NCBI RefSeq assembly: GCF_017874035.1
Contig: NZ_JAGGKV010000005.1
Span: 248,001-312,000 of the forward strand
DNA from: Paenibacillus aceris
Lineage (GTDB): Bacteria > Bacillota > Bacilli > Paenibacillales > NBRC-103111
Reading direction: 5' to 3'
Length of the DNA: 64,000 bases
The number at the start of each line of letters is the position of its first letter. The first letter of the stretch is position 1. Positions 1-7,083 of this stretch are shown in pieces. The notes under the pieces are model-generated. The model saw only the letters and a program-made list of their open reading frames with translations. It was not told the DNA's origin and made no database searches. The position numbers were made by a program, and so were the translations under genes.

Positions 1-726
1 CAGACGGTATATGCGCAAGATGCGACGCTTCTCTATGATCCGACTATTTTGAAGTTCGAGTCAGTTGCATCGCTGAAGGAAGGATTCCAAGTCATCGACC
101 AAAAGGAGACAGCACCGGGGCAAGTCCGGATTGTGGCTGCTGGCGTAGGTGCCAACGTGCCTGCCCAAGGGGATGTGCTCGTACTCAGATTTGCGGCCAA
201 ATCTGTAGCTCAGGCAACTAACACGACCATTACAGTTGACCATGTTGTGATTGCCAACGGACAGGGGAATGAACTGCAGGTCGGCGAAGCCTCCCAAGCT
301 GTACAAATCAGCAGTATATCCGTAGATAAGTCGCTTCTGAATGCATCAATCGATAGTGCCCAGGCAAAATACGATGCTGCAGTGGAAGGCGACGGAGACG
401 GATTGTATGCAGCAGGCTCCAAATCGCAGTTTAAGTCAGCAATCGATGCAGCACGTGCAACAGCAAACAATGGGAATGCCCTTCAGCAACAGGTGGACAG
501 CGCGAAGGCTGCATTGGATGCAGCCGTTCAAGTGTTCGACGCCAAACGAATTTCTGCAGATATCAATGGACAAGGTGGCGTCACTGTAGGCGACTTGGCG
601 ATTGTCGCGGCGGCATTCGGTAAAGTTCAAGATCAAGTAGGCTGGAACGAAAAAGCGGACGTGAACCATGACGGCAAGGTTGACGTTGTAGACCTTGCAG
701 TCGTAGCAAAAGCAATTCTTCAATAA
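1..726 (+). CDS. Cohesin-FIVAR-dockerin protein, 5' end outside window
   Basis: The frame is open from base 1, so the N-terminus lies upstream; 241 residues are visible. Residues 1-108 are the C-terminal part of a cohesin domain (it begins QTVYAQDATLLYDPT, matching the cohesins at about 6.5 and 18.2 kb). Residues about 112-180 form an alanine-rich helical FIVAR-like module. Residues about 182-241 are a type I dockerin with two calcium-loop repeats (DINGQGGVTVGDL and DVNHDGKVDVVDL). It is probably the tail of an extracellular glycosidase or binding protein. Cohesin and dockerin in one chain is unusual. The ligand and any upstream catalytic domain are unknown. Confidence 0.85.
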   Translation, partial: QTVYAQDATLLYDPTILKFESVASLKEGFQVIDQKETAPGQVRIVAAGVGANVPAQGDVLVLRFAAKSVAQATNTTITVDHVVIANGQGNELQVGEASQAVQISSISVDKSLLNASIDSAQAKYDAAVEGDGDGLYAAGSKSQFKSAIDAARATANNGNALQQQVDSAKAALDAAVQVFDAKRISADINGQGGVTVGDLAIVAAAFGKVQDQVGWNEKADVNHDGKVDVVDLAVVAKAILQ

Positions 727-762
727 AAACTGTTTTGCAAAATGGTAGAAGGGAATCTGTAA

Positions 763-797
763 GACGGGGGGATTTTGGTTTTCCCTGTCTTTTTTTA
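763..797 (+). terminator. Rho-independent terminator
   Basis: GACGGGG pairs imperfectly with CCCTGTC across a T-rich loop and is followed by eight T residues. It lies 37 bases after the dockerin gene. Confidence 0.7.
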
Positions 798-829
798 TGG
801 GCAAAGAATGATATAATACGATGGGCTTA

Positions 830-955
830 GCGGATCCATCATGGGTGTAACTCGGCATCCCCATGCTGATGGCGCCGGCGTTTGATCCGGTGTTGTCCGG
901 CTGGCTGGTCGATTCTGTCAGCTGGCACTGGATTTTCATGTCGGCGGCGAGTCAG
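830..955 (+). pseudogene. Remnant of a DHA2-type MFS drug exporter
   Basis: One frame reads LGIPMLMAPAFDPVLSGWLVD followed by SWHWIF. This is the characteristic motif C region of 14-helix EmrB/QacA-type exporters (usually APAxGPxxGGWL...WRWIF). A stop codon at 848-850 and a frame change around it separate it from the preceding bases that read IMGV. Only about 40 codons remain of a gene normally near 470 codons long. No start or end survives, so it is a decayed fragment and not expressed as a transporter. Confidence 0.7.
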
Positions 956-1051
956 CTCCGATTCACTTGTTCCATTTATGTTAATAATTGTAAAGTTGAT
1001 ACCCCCATTGGCTGTAAATGGCTGGTGGGGATTTTTTTTTCTAAAAATCAC

Positions 1052-1104
1052 TTGCATAGCGAATACGTGTTCGGTATATAATGTAAAACACAAACACATG
1101 TTCT
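1052..1104 (+). promoter_or_regulatory. SOS promoter with two LexA-box-like sites
   Basis: CGAATACGTGTTCG at 1060-1073 differs from the Bacillus LexA box (GAAC-N4-GTTC core) by one base. A second weaker match, AAACACATGTTC, is at 1092-1103. A promoter fits between them: TTGCAT at 1052-1057, 17 bases, then TATATA at 1075-1080. LexA would cover both -35/-10 and the start region. The downstream gene is a Y-family polymerase, a classical SOS target, which supports the reading. Confidence 0.7.
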
Positions 1105-1121
1105 TATTCTGAGGTGGTTAA

Positions 1122-1490
1122 ATGAGTGTCATTACACATATCGAGACTGACGAAGATATTCAATTAATCAAACAATTTACACTGTTTCCTATTTTGCTGG
1201 ATATGTTGTCCAGGGATTCGGAGGTGCTCAAGGTTCACAAGGATAAAATTGTATATGGTCATGTTCTGTTTTACTTAAAAGAAGTTGAGAACGCTATTTA
1301 CCCTGAATTGCAAAGTATTAGAAGTACCATGAAAAAGCGGGATATCAAAGTGCTGCATACATCAACCACTTCATTTGGCATTCACATTGAATATAAAGTT
1401 CGTGGCTACATTCACCATTTCACAATGCTTCGAAGTTTGATTAAGGCTGAACTTATGACAACACTCATGAGAATGCGGAGGTCATTGTAA
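1122..1490 (+). CDS. Small protein, first gene of SOS polymerase operon
   Basis: This 122-residue protein has no domain I can name. It is mixed alpha/beta, basic at the C-terminus, and has no signal peptide or membrane segment. AGGTGG precedes the ATG. Its stop codon overlaps the ATG of the polymerase gene (TAATG), so the two are translationally coupled, and it is the first gene after the LexA-type promoter. Position suggests an accessory role in DNA damage tolerance; that is inference from context only. Confidence 0.7.
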   Translation: MSVITHIETDEDIQLIKQFTLFPILLDMLSRDSEVLKVHKDKIVYGHVLFYLKEVENAIYPELQSIRSTMKKRDIKVLHTSTTSFGIHIEYKVRGYIHHFTMLRSLIKAELMTTLMRMRRSL

Positions 1491-2767
1491 TGGGAATGAG
1501 AGAAAAAAGCGATCGCACGATCTACCTCTCGGATTGCCAATCTTTTTACGCAAGCGTCGAGAAGGCTTCTCATCCAGGTCTTGAACATCTCCCAGTTGTT
1601 GTGGCCGGGGACCCGGCTAGGCGCTCTGGAATTATTTTGGCGGCATGCCCTATCGCTAAAGGCTTTGGAATTAGTACGGCTCAGCGTCTTGGCGAAGCAC
1701 TTCAATTGTGTCCAAATGTGATTGTAATGCGGCCGCACATGCAGCGTTATATCGATGTATCCCTTGCGATTACGGATATTTACAAAGAGTACACGGATCT
1801 AGTGGAAGTGTTTTCGATCGATGAACAATTTTTGGACGTGACAGGCTCGCTTAATCATTTTCGCTGTACGCCAGAACAACTGGCCGTCATGATTCAAAAG
1901 AAGGTCGCGGCCTCGATGAACGTACGAATTCGGGTTGGTATTGGTCCTACCAAAATCCTCGCTAAGCAGGCGACGGACAATTTTGCCAAAAAGAATGCAA
2001 ACGGGATTTTTACACTAGGCAAAGAAGATGTTGAGAAAGTGCTGTGGCCGCTTAGCGTCGATAAGATGTATGGCGTTGGATCACGCATGACCAGACATTT
2101 TGTCGCACTTGGCATGACCACAATTGGTCACGTTGCAAGGACACCGATGCATATTCTTAAACAGAAATTTCGCGCGCGTTTTGGTAAACAATCGGACATT
2201 CAAGCGGAAGTCATGTGGCGTACAGCGAACGGTCTCGATGATAGTCCAGTCACGCCAGGAACGTTCAATGTTGCTCCGAAATCAATTGGTCACGGAATGA
2301 CCTTACCGCGAGATTACACAACGGCTGAAGAAGTGGATATCGTGCTTTTGGAATTAACGGAAGAAGTTTGCCGCGATGCGCGCACAAAAGGATATACAAG
2401 CGGGACCGTTCACGTTTTCTGCATGTGCTCGCCATATGATGCTCCTACCGGATTTAGTCAGCAGCGCAAAATGCCTTTTGCCACGAACAATACGCTAAAA
2501 GTTTTCGGGTCCGTTCGCGAGATCTTTCATCGTAACTGGAACGGTCATCCGGTGCGTAAAGTCGGCGTTACGCTAGGATCACTTGAAGACGAGGAAGTTA
2601 CACAGCTGGATCTTTTTGAAGATGTAACAAAGCTGCGCCAACTCGATAGCGTTCTGGATGGGATCAAAGACCGTTTTGGGAGTACGGCAATTATTCGCGC
2701 TTCGAGTTTAATGAAAGCTGGCCTGGCAGCGGATAGAGCTGGCAAAATTGGAGGTCATTACAGATGA
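1490..2767 (+). CDS. Y-family (UvrX/YqjW-type) translesion DNA polymerase
   Basis: This 425-residue Y-family polymerase copies past damaged template bases. The N-terminal palm has the metal ligand D15 in SDCQSFYASVE and the SIDE motif at 109-112 (D111, E112). The little-finger region follows from about 255. QLDLF at 372-376 fits a beta-clamp-binding peptide. The architecture and the following YolD-like gene match the UvrX/YqjW group of Bacillus rather than housekeeping Pol IV. GGAGGT lies 9 bases before the ATG. It is coupled to both neighbours (TAATG before, ATGA after) and is probably LexA-regulated from 1052-1104. Confidence 0.92.
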   Translation: MGMREKSDRTIYLSDCQSFYASVEKASHPGLEHLPVVVAGDPARRSGIILAACPIAKGFGISTAQRLGEALQLCPNVIVMRPHMQRYIDVSLAITDIYKEYTDLVEVFSIDEQFLDVTGSLNHFRCTPEQLAVMIQKKVAASMNVRIRVGIGPTKILAKQATDNFAKKNANGIFTLGKEDVEKVLWPLSVDKMYGVGSRMTRHFVALGMTTIGHVARTPMHILKQKFRARFGKQSDIQAEVMWRTANGLDDSPVTPGTFNVAPKSIGHGMTLPRDYTTAEEVDIVLLELTEEVCRDARTKGYTSGTVHVFCMCSPYDAPTGFSQQRKMPFATNNTLKVFGSVREIFHRNWNGHPVRKVGVTLGSLEDEEVTQLDLFEDVTKLRQLDSVLDGIKDRFGSTAIIRASSLMKAGLAADRAGKIGGHYR

Positions 2768-3144
2768 GTAAGAAATTAGAACTTAACGGTCTTTGGGAGT
2801 CTAGTCGGATGATGCTTCCTCAACATAAAGAGTCTGCCATTCGAAATCGAAGGGAAAGTCAACGTATCTCGCGTCCTATACATGATGTGCAAGAAATACA
2901 ACACATATCAGCCGTTCTGAGTCTATCGCAGATGTACAAGAAACCGGTCGATTTAGTTTTGTATGAAGAATTTAAGACTCGCTCAATTACCGGTATCGTA
3001 GCGCGCAGCAAACATGGAGAATTTCGATTAGACACGGTTGATCCGTTTAGTGGAGCAAAGGATTGGGAATGGATTGCTTACAGAGATGTTCTGAAGGCAG
3101 AGTTGAGTAAAGAATGGACAGAAGAAGAAATGATCGATCCATAA
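2764..3144 (+). CDS. YolD-like protein
   Basis: This 126-residue protein starts within the stop codon of the polymerase gene (ATGA overlap) and has GGAGGT upstream. The sequence fits the YolD-like family: an N-terminal segment with GLWESSRMMLPQHK followed by a small beta domain ending in WEWIAYRDVL. Family members are found next to UvrX/YqjW-type polymerases in Bacillus and are thought to modulate them; the biochemical role is not settled. It is the last gene of the three-gene SOS unit. Confidence 0.85.
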   Translation: MSKKLELNGLWESSRMMLPQHKESAIRNRRESQRISRPIHDVQEIQHISAVLSLSQMYKKPVDLVLYEEFKTRSITGIVARSKHGEFRLDTVDPFSGAKDWEWIAYRDVLKAELSKEWTEEEMIDP

Positions 3145-3159
3145 ATTTAGGATATGAAT

Positions 3160-3189
3160 GCATAAGAATTCCTTTCACTCCACATGATA
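3160..3189 (+). promoter_or_regulatory. Possible forespore (sigma-G/F type) promoter
   Basis: GCATA at 3160-3164 and CATGATA at 3183-3189 are 18 bases apart. They resemble the sigma-G -35 (GNATA) and -10 (CATNNTA) elements. The downstream gene is a spore protein normally made in the forespore. The match is short, so this is a suggestion. Confidence 0.45.
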
Positions 3190-3221
3190 CTATTACACCA
3201 AGAAAAGGAGTGATTTTTTCC

Positions 3222-3431
3222 ATGGCAAATAATAACACACTGGTTGTTCCTCAAGCAAAAGCAGCTTTAAATCAAATGAAATTTGAAGTCGCTCAACAAT
3301 TAGGCATACCTTTACAACCCGAGGGCTACAATGGAAATCTTGCCACACGCGATGCAGGCTCTATTGGTGGAAACATTACAAAGCGATTAGTACAAATGGC
3401 TGAACAACAGCTTCAAGGCTTTCAACGTTAG
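3222..3431 (+). CDS. Alpha/beta-type small acid-soluble spore protein
   Basis: This 69-residue protein coats and protects spore DNA and is later degraded for amino acids. The family signature is clear: KFEVAQQLGI contains the GPR protease cleavage region, and GNLATRDAGSIGGNITKRLV is the conserved DNA-binding C-terminal half. The start is ATG 3222, with AAGGAG ending 11 bases upstream. An in-frame ATG farther upstream has no ribosome-binding site and would add non-homologous residues. It is monocistronic, with a forespore-type promoter before it and a terminator after it. Confidence 0.93.
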   Translation: MANNNTLVVPQAKAALNQMKFEVAQQLGIPLQPEGYNGNLATRDAGSIGGNITKRLVQMAEQQLQGFQR

Positions 3432-3454
3432 TCCTTTGATGTAGGAGCAAGCTC

Positions 3455-3507
3455 AAAAAAGACTTCAATCACCTGTCCTCCTTAGGTGAATGCAGTCTTT
3501 TTATTTT
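3455..3507 (+). terminator. Rho-independent terminator after spore protein gene
   Basis: AAAAAGACT pairs with AGTCTTTTT, with an inner CACCT/AGGTG stem, followed by T-rich sequence. Confidence 0.85.
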
Positions 3508-3548
3508 GATAATATTTACATGCAACACAGAACAGGAGGTGATACAAA

Positions 3549-3725
3549 ATGACTCCAAGGGGAAACCAAAAATCTACAGGTGAAACAAATGACCTTAATC
3601 CGAATATACCGAGTTCAACGGCAGCAGATGTTTTACATACAACGGATGAAGTTAAAAGTATGAATGACCGGATAAAGGTAGATACGACACCTGAGACATG
3701 TCGTGCGAGTTTAGATGGGAATTAA
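3549..3725 (+). CDS. 58-residue hydrophilic protein of unknown function
   Basis: A perfect AGGAGGTG at 3533-3540 lies 8 bases before ATG 3549, and a terminator follows the stop. The product is short, polar, proline- and threonine-rich at the N-terminus (MTPRGNQKSTGE) and has one cysteine near the end. No family recognised. Position after a spore protein gene, with its own terminator, suggests a small sporulation-stage product, but this is guesswork. Confidence 0.6.
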   Translation: MTPRGNQKSTGETNDLNPNIPSSTAADVLHTTDEVKSMNDRIKVDTTPETCRASLDGN

Positions 3726-3735
3726 TTTGTGTATG

Positions 3736-3764
3736 AAACCACCTTGGATAATGGTGGTTTTTTT
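3736..3764 (+). terminator. Rho-independent terminator
   Basis: AAACCACC (3736-3743) pairs with GGTGGTTT (3753-3760), followed by T residues. Confidence 0.85.
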
Positions 3765-3888
3765 ATAGTCTAGTAGGGCAACTGCGAATCAGCAGTTGCC
3801 TTTGCAATTGTTGTAGATGGCTTCAGCTTCCCGCAAGCAGTCCAGCGCGGGCCGGCCCCTAAGCCGGCGGGAAGGCAACCGGTATTAA

Positions 3889-4005
3889 TCTATTTTTAAG
3901 ACTCCATATAAAGATATTGATCTAAGTGGAAAAGATATAGAATTCCACAATCATCCAAATTCTTCTATATTAAAATCGTACCTTAGCAAGGGGCGAATAA
4001 GATAA
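3889..4005 (+). pseudogene. Possible gene scrap with an FHNHPNS motif
   Basis: A 38-codon open stretch reads DLSGKDIEFHNHPNSS before a stop. The HNHP signature is protein-like and resembles motifs in metal-dependent or secreted-toxin-type domains, but there is no start codon or ribosome-binding site. The family is unknown; it may be chance. Confidence 0.25.
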
Positions 4006-4030
4006 AGAAAAGGTTACGGTTGTATCATCA

Positions 4031-4044
4031 TGTAAGCACTTTCA
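4031..4044 (+). promoter_or_regulatory. Cre-like catabolite control site
   Basis: TGTAAGCACTTTCA resembles the CcpA consensus TGWAANCGNTNWCA with one clear mismatch. It lies about 200 bases before a secreted glycosidase gene, a usual CcpA target. Confidence 0.5.
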
Positions 4045-4239
4045 AATAACGCTGCAACCGTTCTGGGAACATGGAGGTGATTGAGTATAAGTCATAAACC
4101 GCTAGCTGTTTGAAGACTAACTCTATCGCCAAAAGAGAACAGCGCAGGAGTAAGCTGCATTGGCGTGGAACGAGGAAACCCTTGTCCCATCTGCCTCGGC
4201 GATTGCCGAGAGCTATCATACCATTAGGAGTGATTCAGT

Positions 4240-7011
4240 TTGGCTTCTTTCTTTCATTCGAAAAAACGTAAGCTTGCATCACTGATTTTGTCGTTGACCC
4301 TCACCTTCACCTTCGCCAGCAGCGCCTTCGCCGACACTACGCCATCGAATCCAGCTTTACCCTGGATGAACACGTCGCTCACACCCGAGGTGCGTTCCGG
4401 ACTTCTCATCGGCGCGATGACGTTAGACCAAAAGATCCAACAGCTCGCAGGGAGTCCCGGAACGAACCCGGAGCTTCCCCAATGCGGAAGCACTTTTCGG
4501 CACGTTAACGGTATTCCCGAGCTCGGGATTCCGAATTTCCGGATTACCAACGGCCCCGTCGGTCTTGGTGGTGGAGACTGCAACCCTCAGGACAAAGCCA
4601 CCGCTCTTCCCGTCGCACTCGGTCTTGCGGCTAGTTTCGATACAGACCTCGCGTACTCCTTCGGGAACCTGATGGGTGGGGAGGCGCGCACGCTCGGTTT
4701 GCACGAGCTTGAAGGGCCAGGTATGAATCTAGCACGCGTTGGCGAGGGTGGCCGTAACTTCGAGTACATGGGGGAAGACCCCTACCTCGCCGGCATCCTG
4801 TCTTCGAGTGAAATCCATGGGATTCAAGATAACAACGTCATCGCGATGGCGAAGCACTATGCGCTCAATGATCAGGAGAAAAACCGCAACTCGGTCAGTG
4901 TCAACATCGCAGAGAACGTGCTGCACGAGCTTTATCTGCTGCCGTACGAGATGTCGGTTAAGGCTGGGAACGTCGCCTCGATCATGTGCTCGTACAACCG
5001 GGTCGGCGGTACCTACGCTTGCGAAAACGAGTACCTGCTGAAGACCGTCCTGCGTGACATGTGGGGCTTCAAGGGATATGTTCAGTCCGACTTCGGAGCC
5101 ACGCACTCGACTGCCATGGCGCTTAATGCCGGTTTAGATTTTGAGATGCAGTCTGGCACGTGGTTCTCGAATGCAAGAATTAAAGCGGCACTCGCAGACG
5201 GCAGCCTCAACATTAACACAATCAACAAGGCTCTCGACCATCGGTACGTGCAGATGTTTAAATTCGGCGTCTTTGACCGGCCGACCGTGCAGGGCACCAT
5301 CGACGCTCAGGCTAATGGGGCTAAATCACGCGAGATTGCTGAGCAGACTGCGGTTCTGCTGAAGAACAGCAATGATCTGCTCCCGCTCAAATCCTCCGTG
5401 AAGTCAATTGCCCTAATTGGCCAGGCTACCTTCGCTGACGCTGCAGTCGCCGGTGGCGGCGGCAGCTCGCGTGTCTTGCCGTTGTACACAGTCACTCCGC
5501 TTCAGGGTCTGCAAAATACGCTGGCGAAGCTGGGTTCGAAAGCAACGATCACCAAGGTAATCGTGGACAATAACAACAGTAATCTCTCTGCGGCTGTTGC
5601 TGCAGCGAAGAATGCCGATGTTGTAATTCTCATGGCTGGCGTCGTGACCAGCGAGGGCTCGGACCGTCCTAGCCTTTCCTTACCGAACAATCAGGACGAG
5701 ATGATCTCTGCCGTCGCTGCCGCCAACAAGAACACCGCGCTCGTGCTCAAGGATGGTGATCCTGTCCTCATGCCATGGATCAACCAAGTTCCTGCGGTCC
5801 TCGAAGCTTGGAACCCGGGCGAGGAGGACGGCAATGCCGTCGCTAACTTGCTTTTCGGGCTCGCCAACCCTTCCGGTAAGCTTCCGGTAACTTACCCTGT
5901 CTCCAAAGCAGACACGCCAACTAGCACGGAAGATCGCTACCCGGGTATCGGTTCCGGTGCTGGAGTGGTCCCTCAGGTGTACTATTCCGAGGATTTGAAG
6001 ATGGGGTACCGTTGGTATGACGCCCAGGGTATCGCTCCGCAGTTCGCTTTCGGTTACGGACTGTCCTACACCAATTTTAAGATTTCTAAACTTTCCGTTA
6101 CGCAGAAAAGCAATGATGGGACCAAGCCGATTCAGGTGTCTGTTTCTGTGAAGAACACCGGAACTGTCGCGGGTGCTGAAGTTCCTCAGGTCTACTTGGG
6201 TCTGCCCGAGAGTGCAAACCAGCCGCCTAAGCGACTAGTGGGCTTCAAGAAGATCTGGCTCGCCCCTGGCGAGGAGAAACAGGTTACGATCACAATCGAC
6301 CCGGCTGCGTCGAACCATCCATTGTCCATCTGGGACGCCGACGCTGACGCGTGGAAAACCCTTGATGGTAATTACAAGGTGTACGTCGGCAACTCCTCGA
6401 ACAACATCACGTTAACTGACACAATTACGGTGGGAAAAACGGCTACTTTGACCGGGAAAATTTCCGCAACAGCGGGAGAAACATTTAGCTTGAAATACGG
6501 AATGAAAAATGTAACTAGCAGTGTGTATCAGGCTGTTTATGCTCAGGATCTGACACTTAATTTTGATCCGACTCAATACGAATTTGTGAATGCGCAGTCT
6601 TTGAAAACAGGGTTATCTGTTGTTAAACAAGAGCAAATCGAGCCTGGCAAAGTACGGATACTATTAGCCAGCTTAGGGGCAGGCAACGCAGTGAAAATGG
6701 ATGGTGACTTATTAAGCCTGCAATTCAAAGCAAAGACAAACATCCAGTTTGCGAATCCCATTTCCATAAATAGCATCGTTATATCGAATGCGAATGGGGA
6801 TACGACTCAACTTGCAGATGTTTCTCAAATCTTCAATCTAGCCGATTTTAACAGTAACGGTGTAATGGACATCGGTGACTTGGGCATTATTGCCGCTGCA
6901 TACGGCAAGAAATCAAGTGATGCGGATTGGGCTATGTATCAGTCAAAGGATCTGAACAATGATGGGAAAATCGATATTTTCGATCTAGCTAGGGTAGCAC
7001 AACTAATTTAA
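4240..7011 (+). CDS. Secreted GH3 glycosidase with C-terminal cohesin and dockerin
   Basis: This 923-residue exported enzyme has a signal peptide at 1-32 ending AFA. GH3 N- and C-domains cover about 55-605, an Fn3-like domain 640-715, a cohesin about 733-862 and a dockerin 866-923. The likely nucleophile is D284 in GYVQSDFGA, and KHYALNDQEKNR is the conserved Lys-His region, so the activity is beta-glucosidase- or beta-xylosidase-like; the sugar cannot be read. The start is TTG 4240 with AGGAG upstream. The catalytic part is G+C-richer than the tail (34 of 60 G/C at 4981-5040 against 25 of 60 at 6541-6600), suggesting an acquired catalytic module joined to a resident tail. A cre-like site lies upstream. 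Confidence 0.9.
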   Translation: MASFFHSKKRKLASLILSLTLTFTFASSAFADTTPSNPALPWMNTSLTPEVRSGLLIGAMTLDQKIQQLAGSPGTNPELPQCGSTFRHVNGIPELGIPNFRITNGPVGLGGGDCNPQDKATALPVALGLAASFDTDLAYSFGNLMGGEARTLGLHELEGPGMNLARVGEGGRNFEYMGEDPYLAGILSSSEIHGIQDNNVIAMAKHYALNDQEKNRNSVSVNIAENVLHELYLLPYEMSVKAGNVASIMCSYNRVGGTYACENEYLLKTVLRDMWGFKGYVQSDFGATHSTAMALNAGLDFEMQSGTWFSNARIKAALADGSLNINTINKALDHRYVQMFKFGVFDRPTVQGTIDAQANGAKSREIAEQTAVLLKNSNDLLPLKSSVKSIALIGQATFADAAVAGGGGSSRVLPLYTVTPLQGLQNTLAKLGSKATITKVIVDNNNSNLSAAVAAAKNADVVILMAGVVTSEGSDRPSLSLPNNQDEMISAVAAANKNTALVLKDGDPVLMPWINQVPAVLEAWNPGEEDGNAVANLLFGLANPSGKLPVTYPVSKADTPTSTEDRYPGIGSGAGVVPQVYYSEDLKMGYRWYDAQGIAPQFAFGYGLSYTNFKISKLSVTQKSNDGTKPIQVSVSVKNTGTVAGAEVPQVYLGLPESANQPPKRLVGFKKIWLAPGEEKQVTITIDPAASNHPLSIWDADADAWKTLDGNYKVYVGNSSNNITLTDTITVGKTATLTGKISATAGETFSLKYGMKNVTSSVYQAVYAQDLTLNFDPTQYEFVNAQSLKTGLSVVKQEQIEPGKVRILLASLGAGNAVKMDGDLLSLQFKAKTNIQFANPISINSIVISNANGDTTQLADVSQIFNLADFNSNGVMDIGDLGIIAAAYGKKSSDADWAMYQSKDLNNDGKIDIFDLARVAQLI

Positions 7012-7083
7012 TCAACTATTTGTAAAGCACGGGGGAAAGTTTAGAAACTTTCCCTTGCTTTTATCGAAAGGATGGTCTTCAAA

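Larger units (their letters stand above)
3765..4239 (+). other. Leader region before the GH3-cohesin-dockerin gene
   Basis: This 475-base stretch has no intact gene. It holds a perfect 8-bp hairpin GGCAACTG/CAGTTGCC (3777-3800) followed by TTT, a GCCGGC-rich palindromic block (about 3850-3870), a gene scrap (3889-4005), a cre-like site (4031-4044) and a CTCGGC-GATT-GCCGAG hairpin at 4195-4210. The last 195 bases look like a long untranslated leader, but I recognise no known riboswitch in it. Confidence 0.4.

Noticed and set aside
4045..4239. Long leader of the first GH3 gene as a possible riboswitch
   Set aside because: Hairpins are present but no known riboswitch core was recognised.
4729..5106. 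Long antisense frames inside the GH3 genes
   Set aside because: They are by-products of the G+C-rich codon usage of the real genes and have no ribosome sites or homology.
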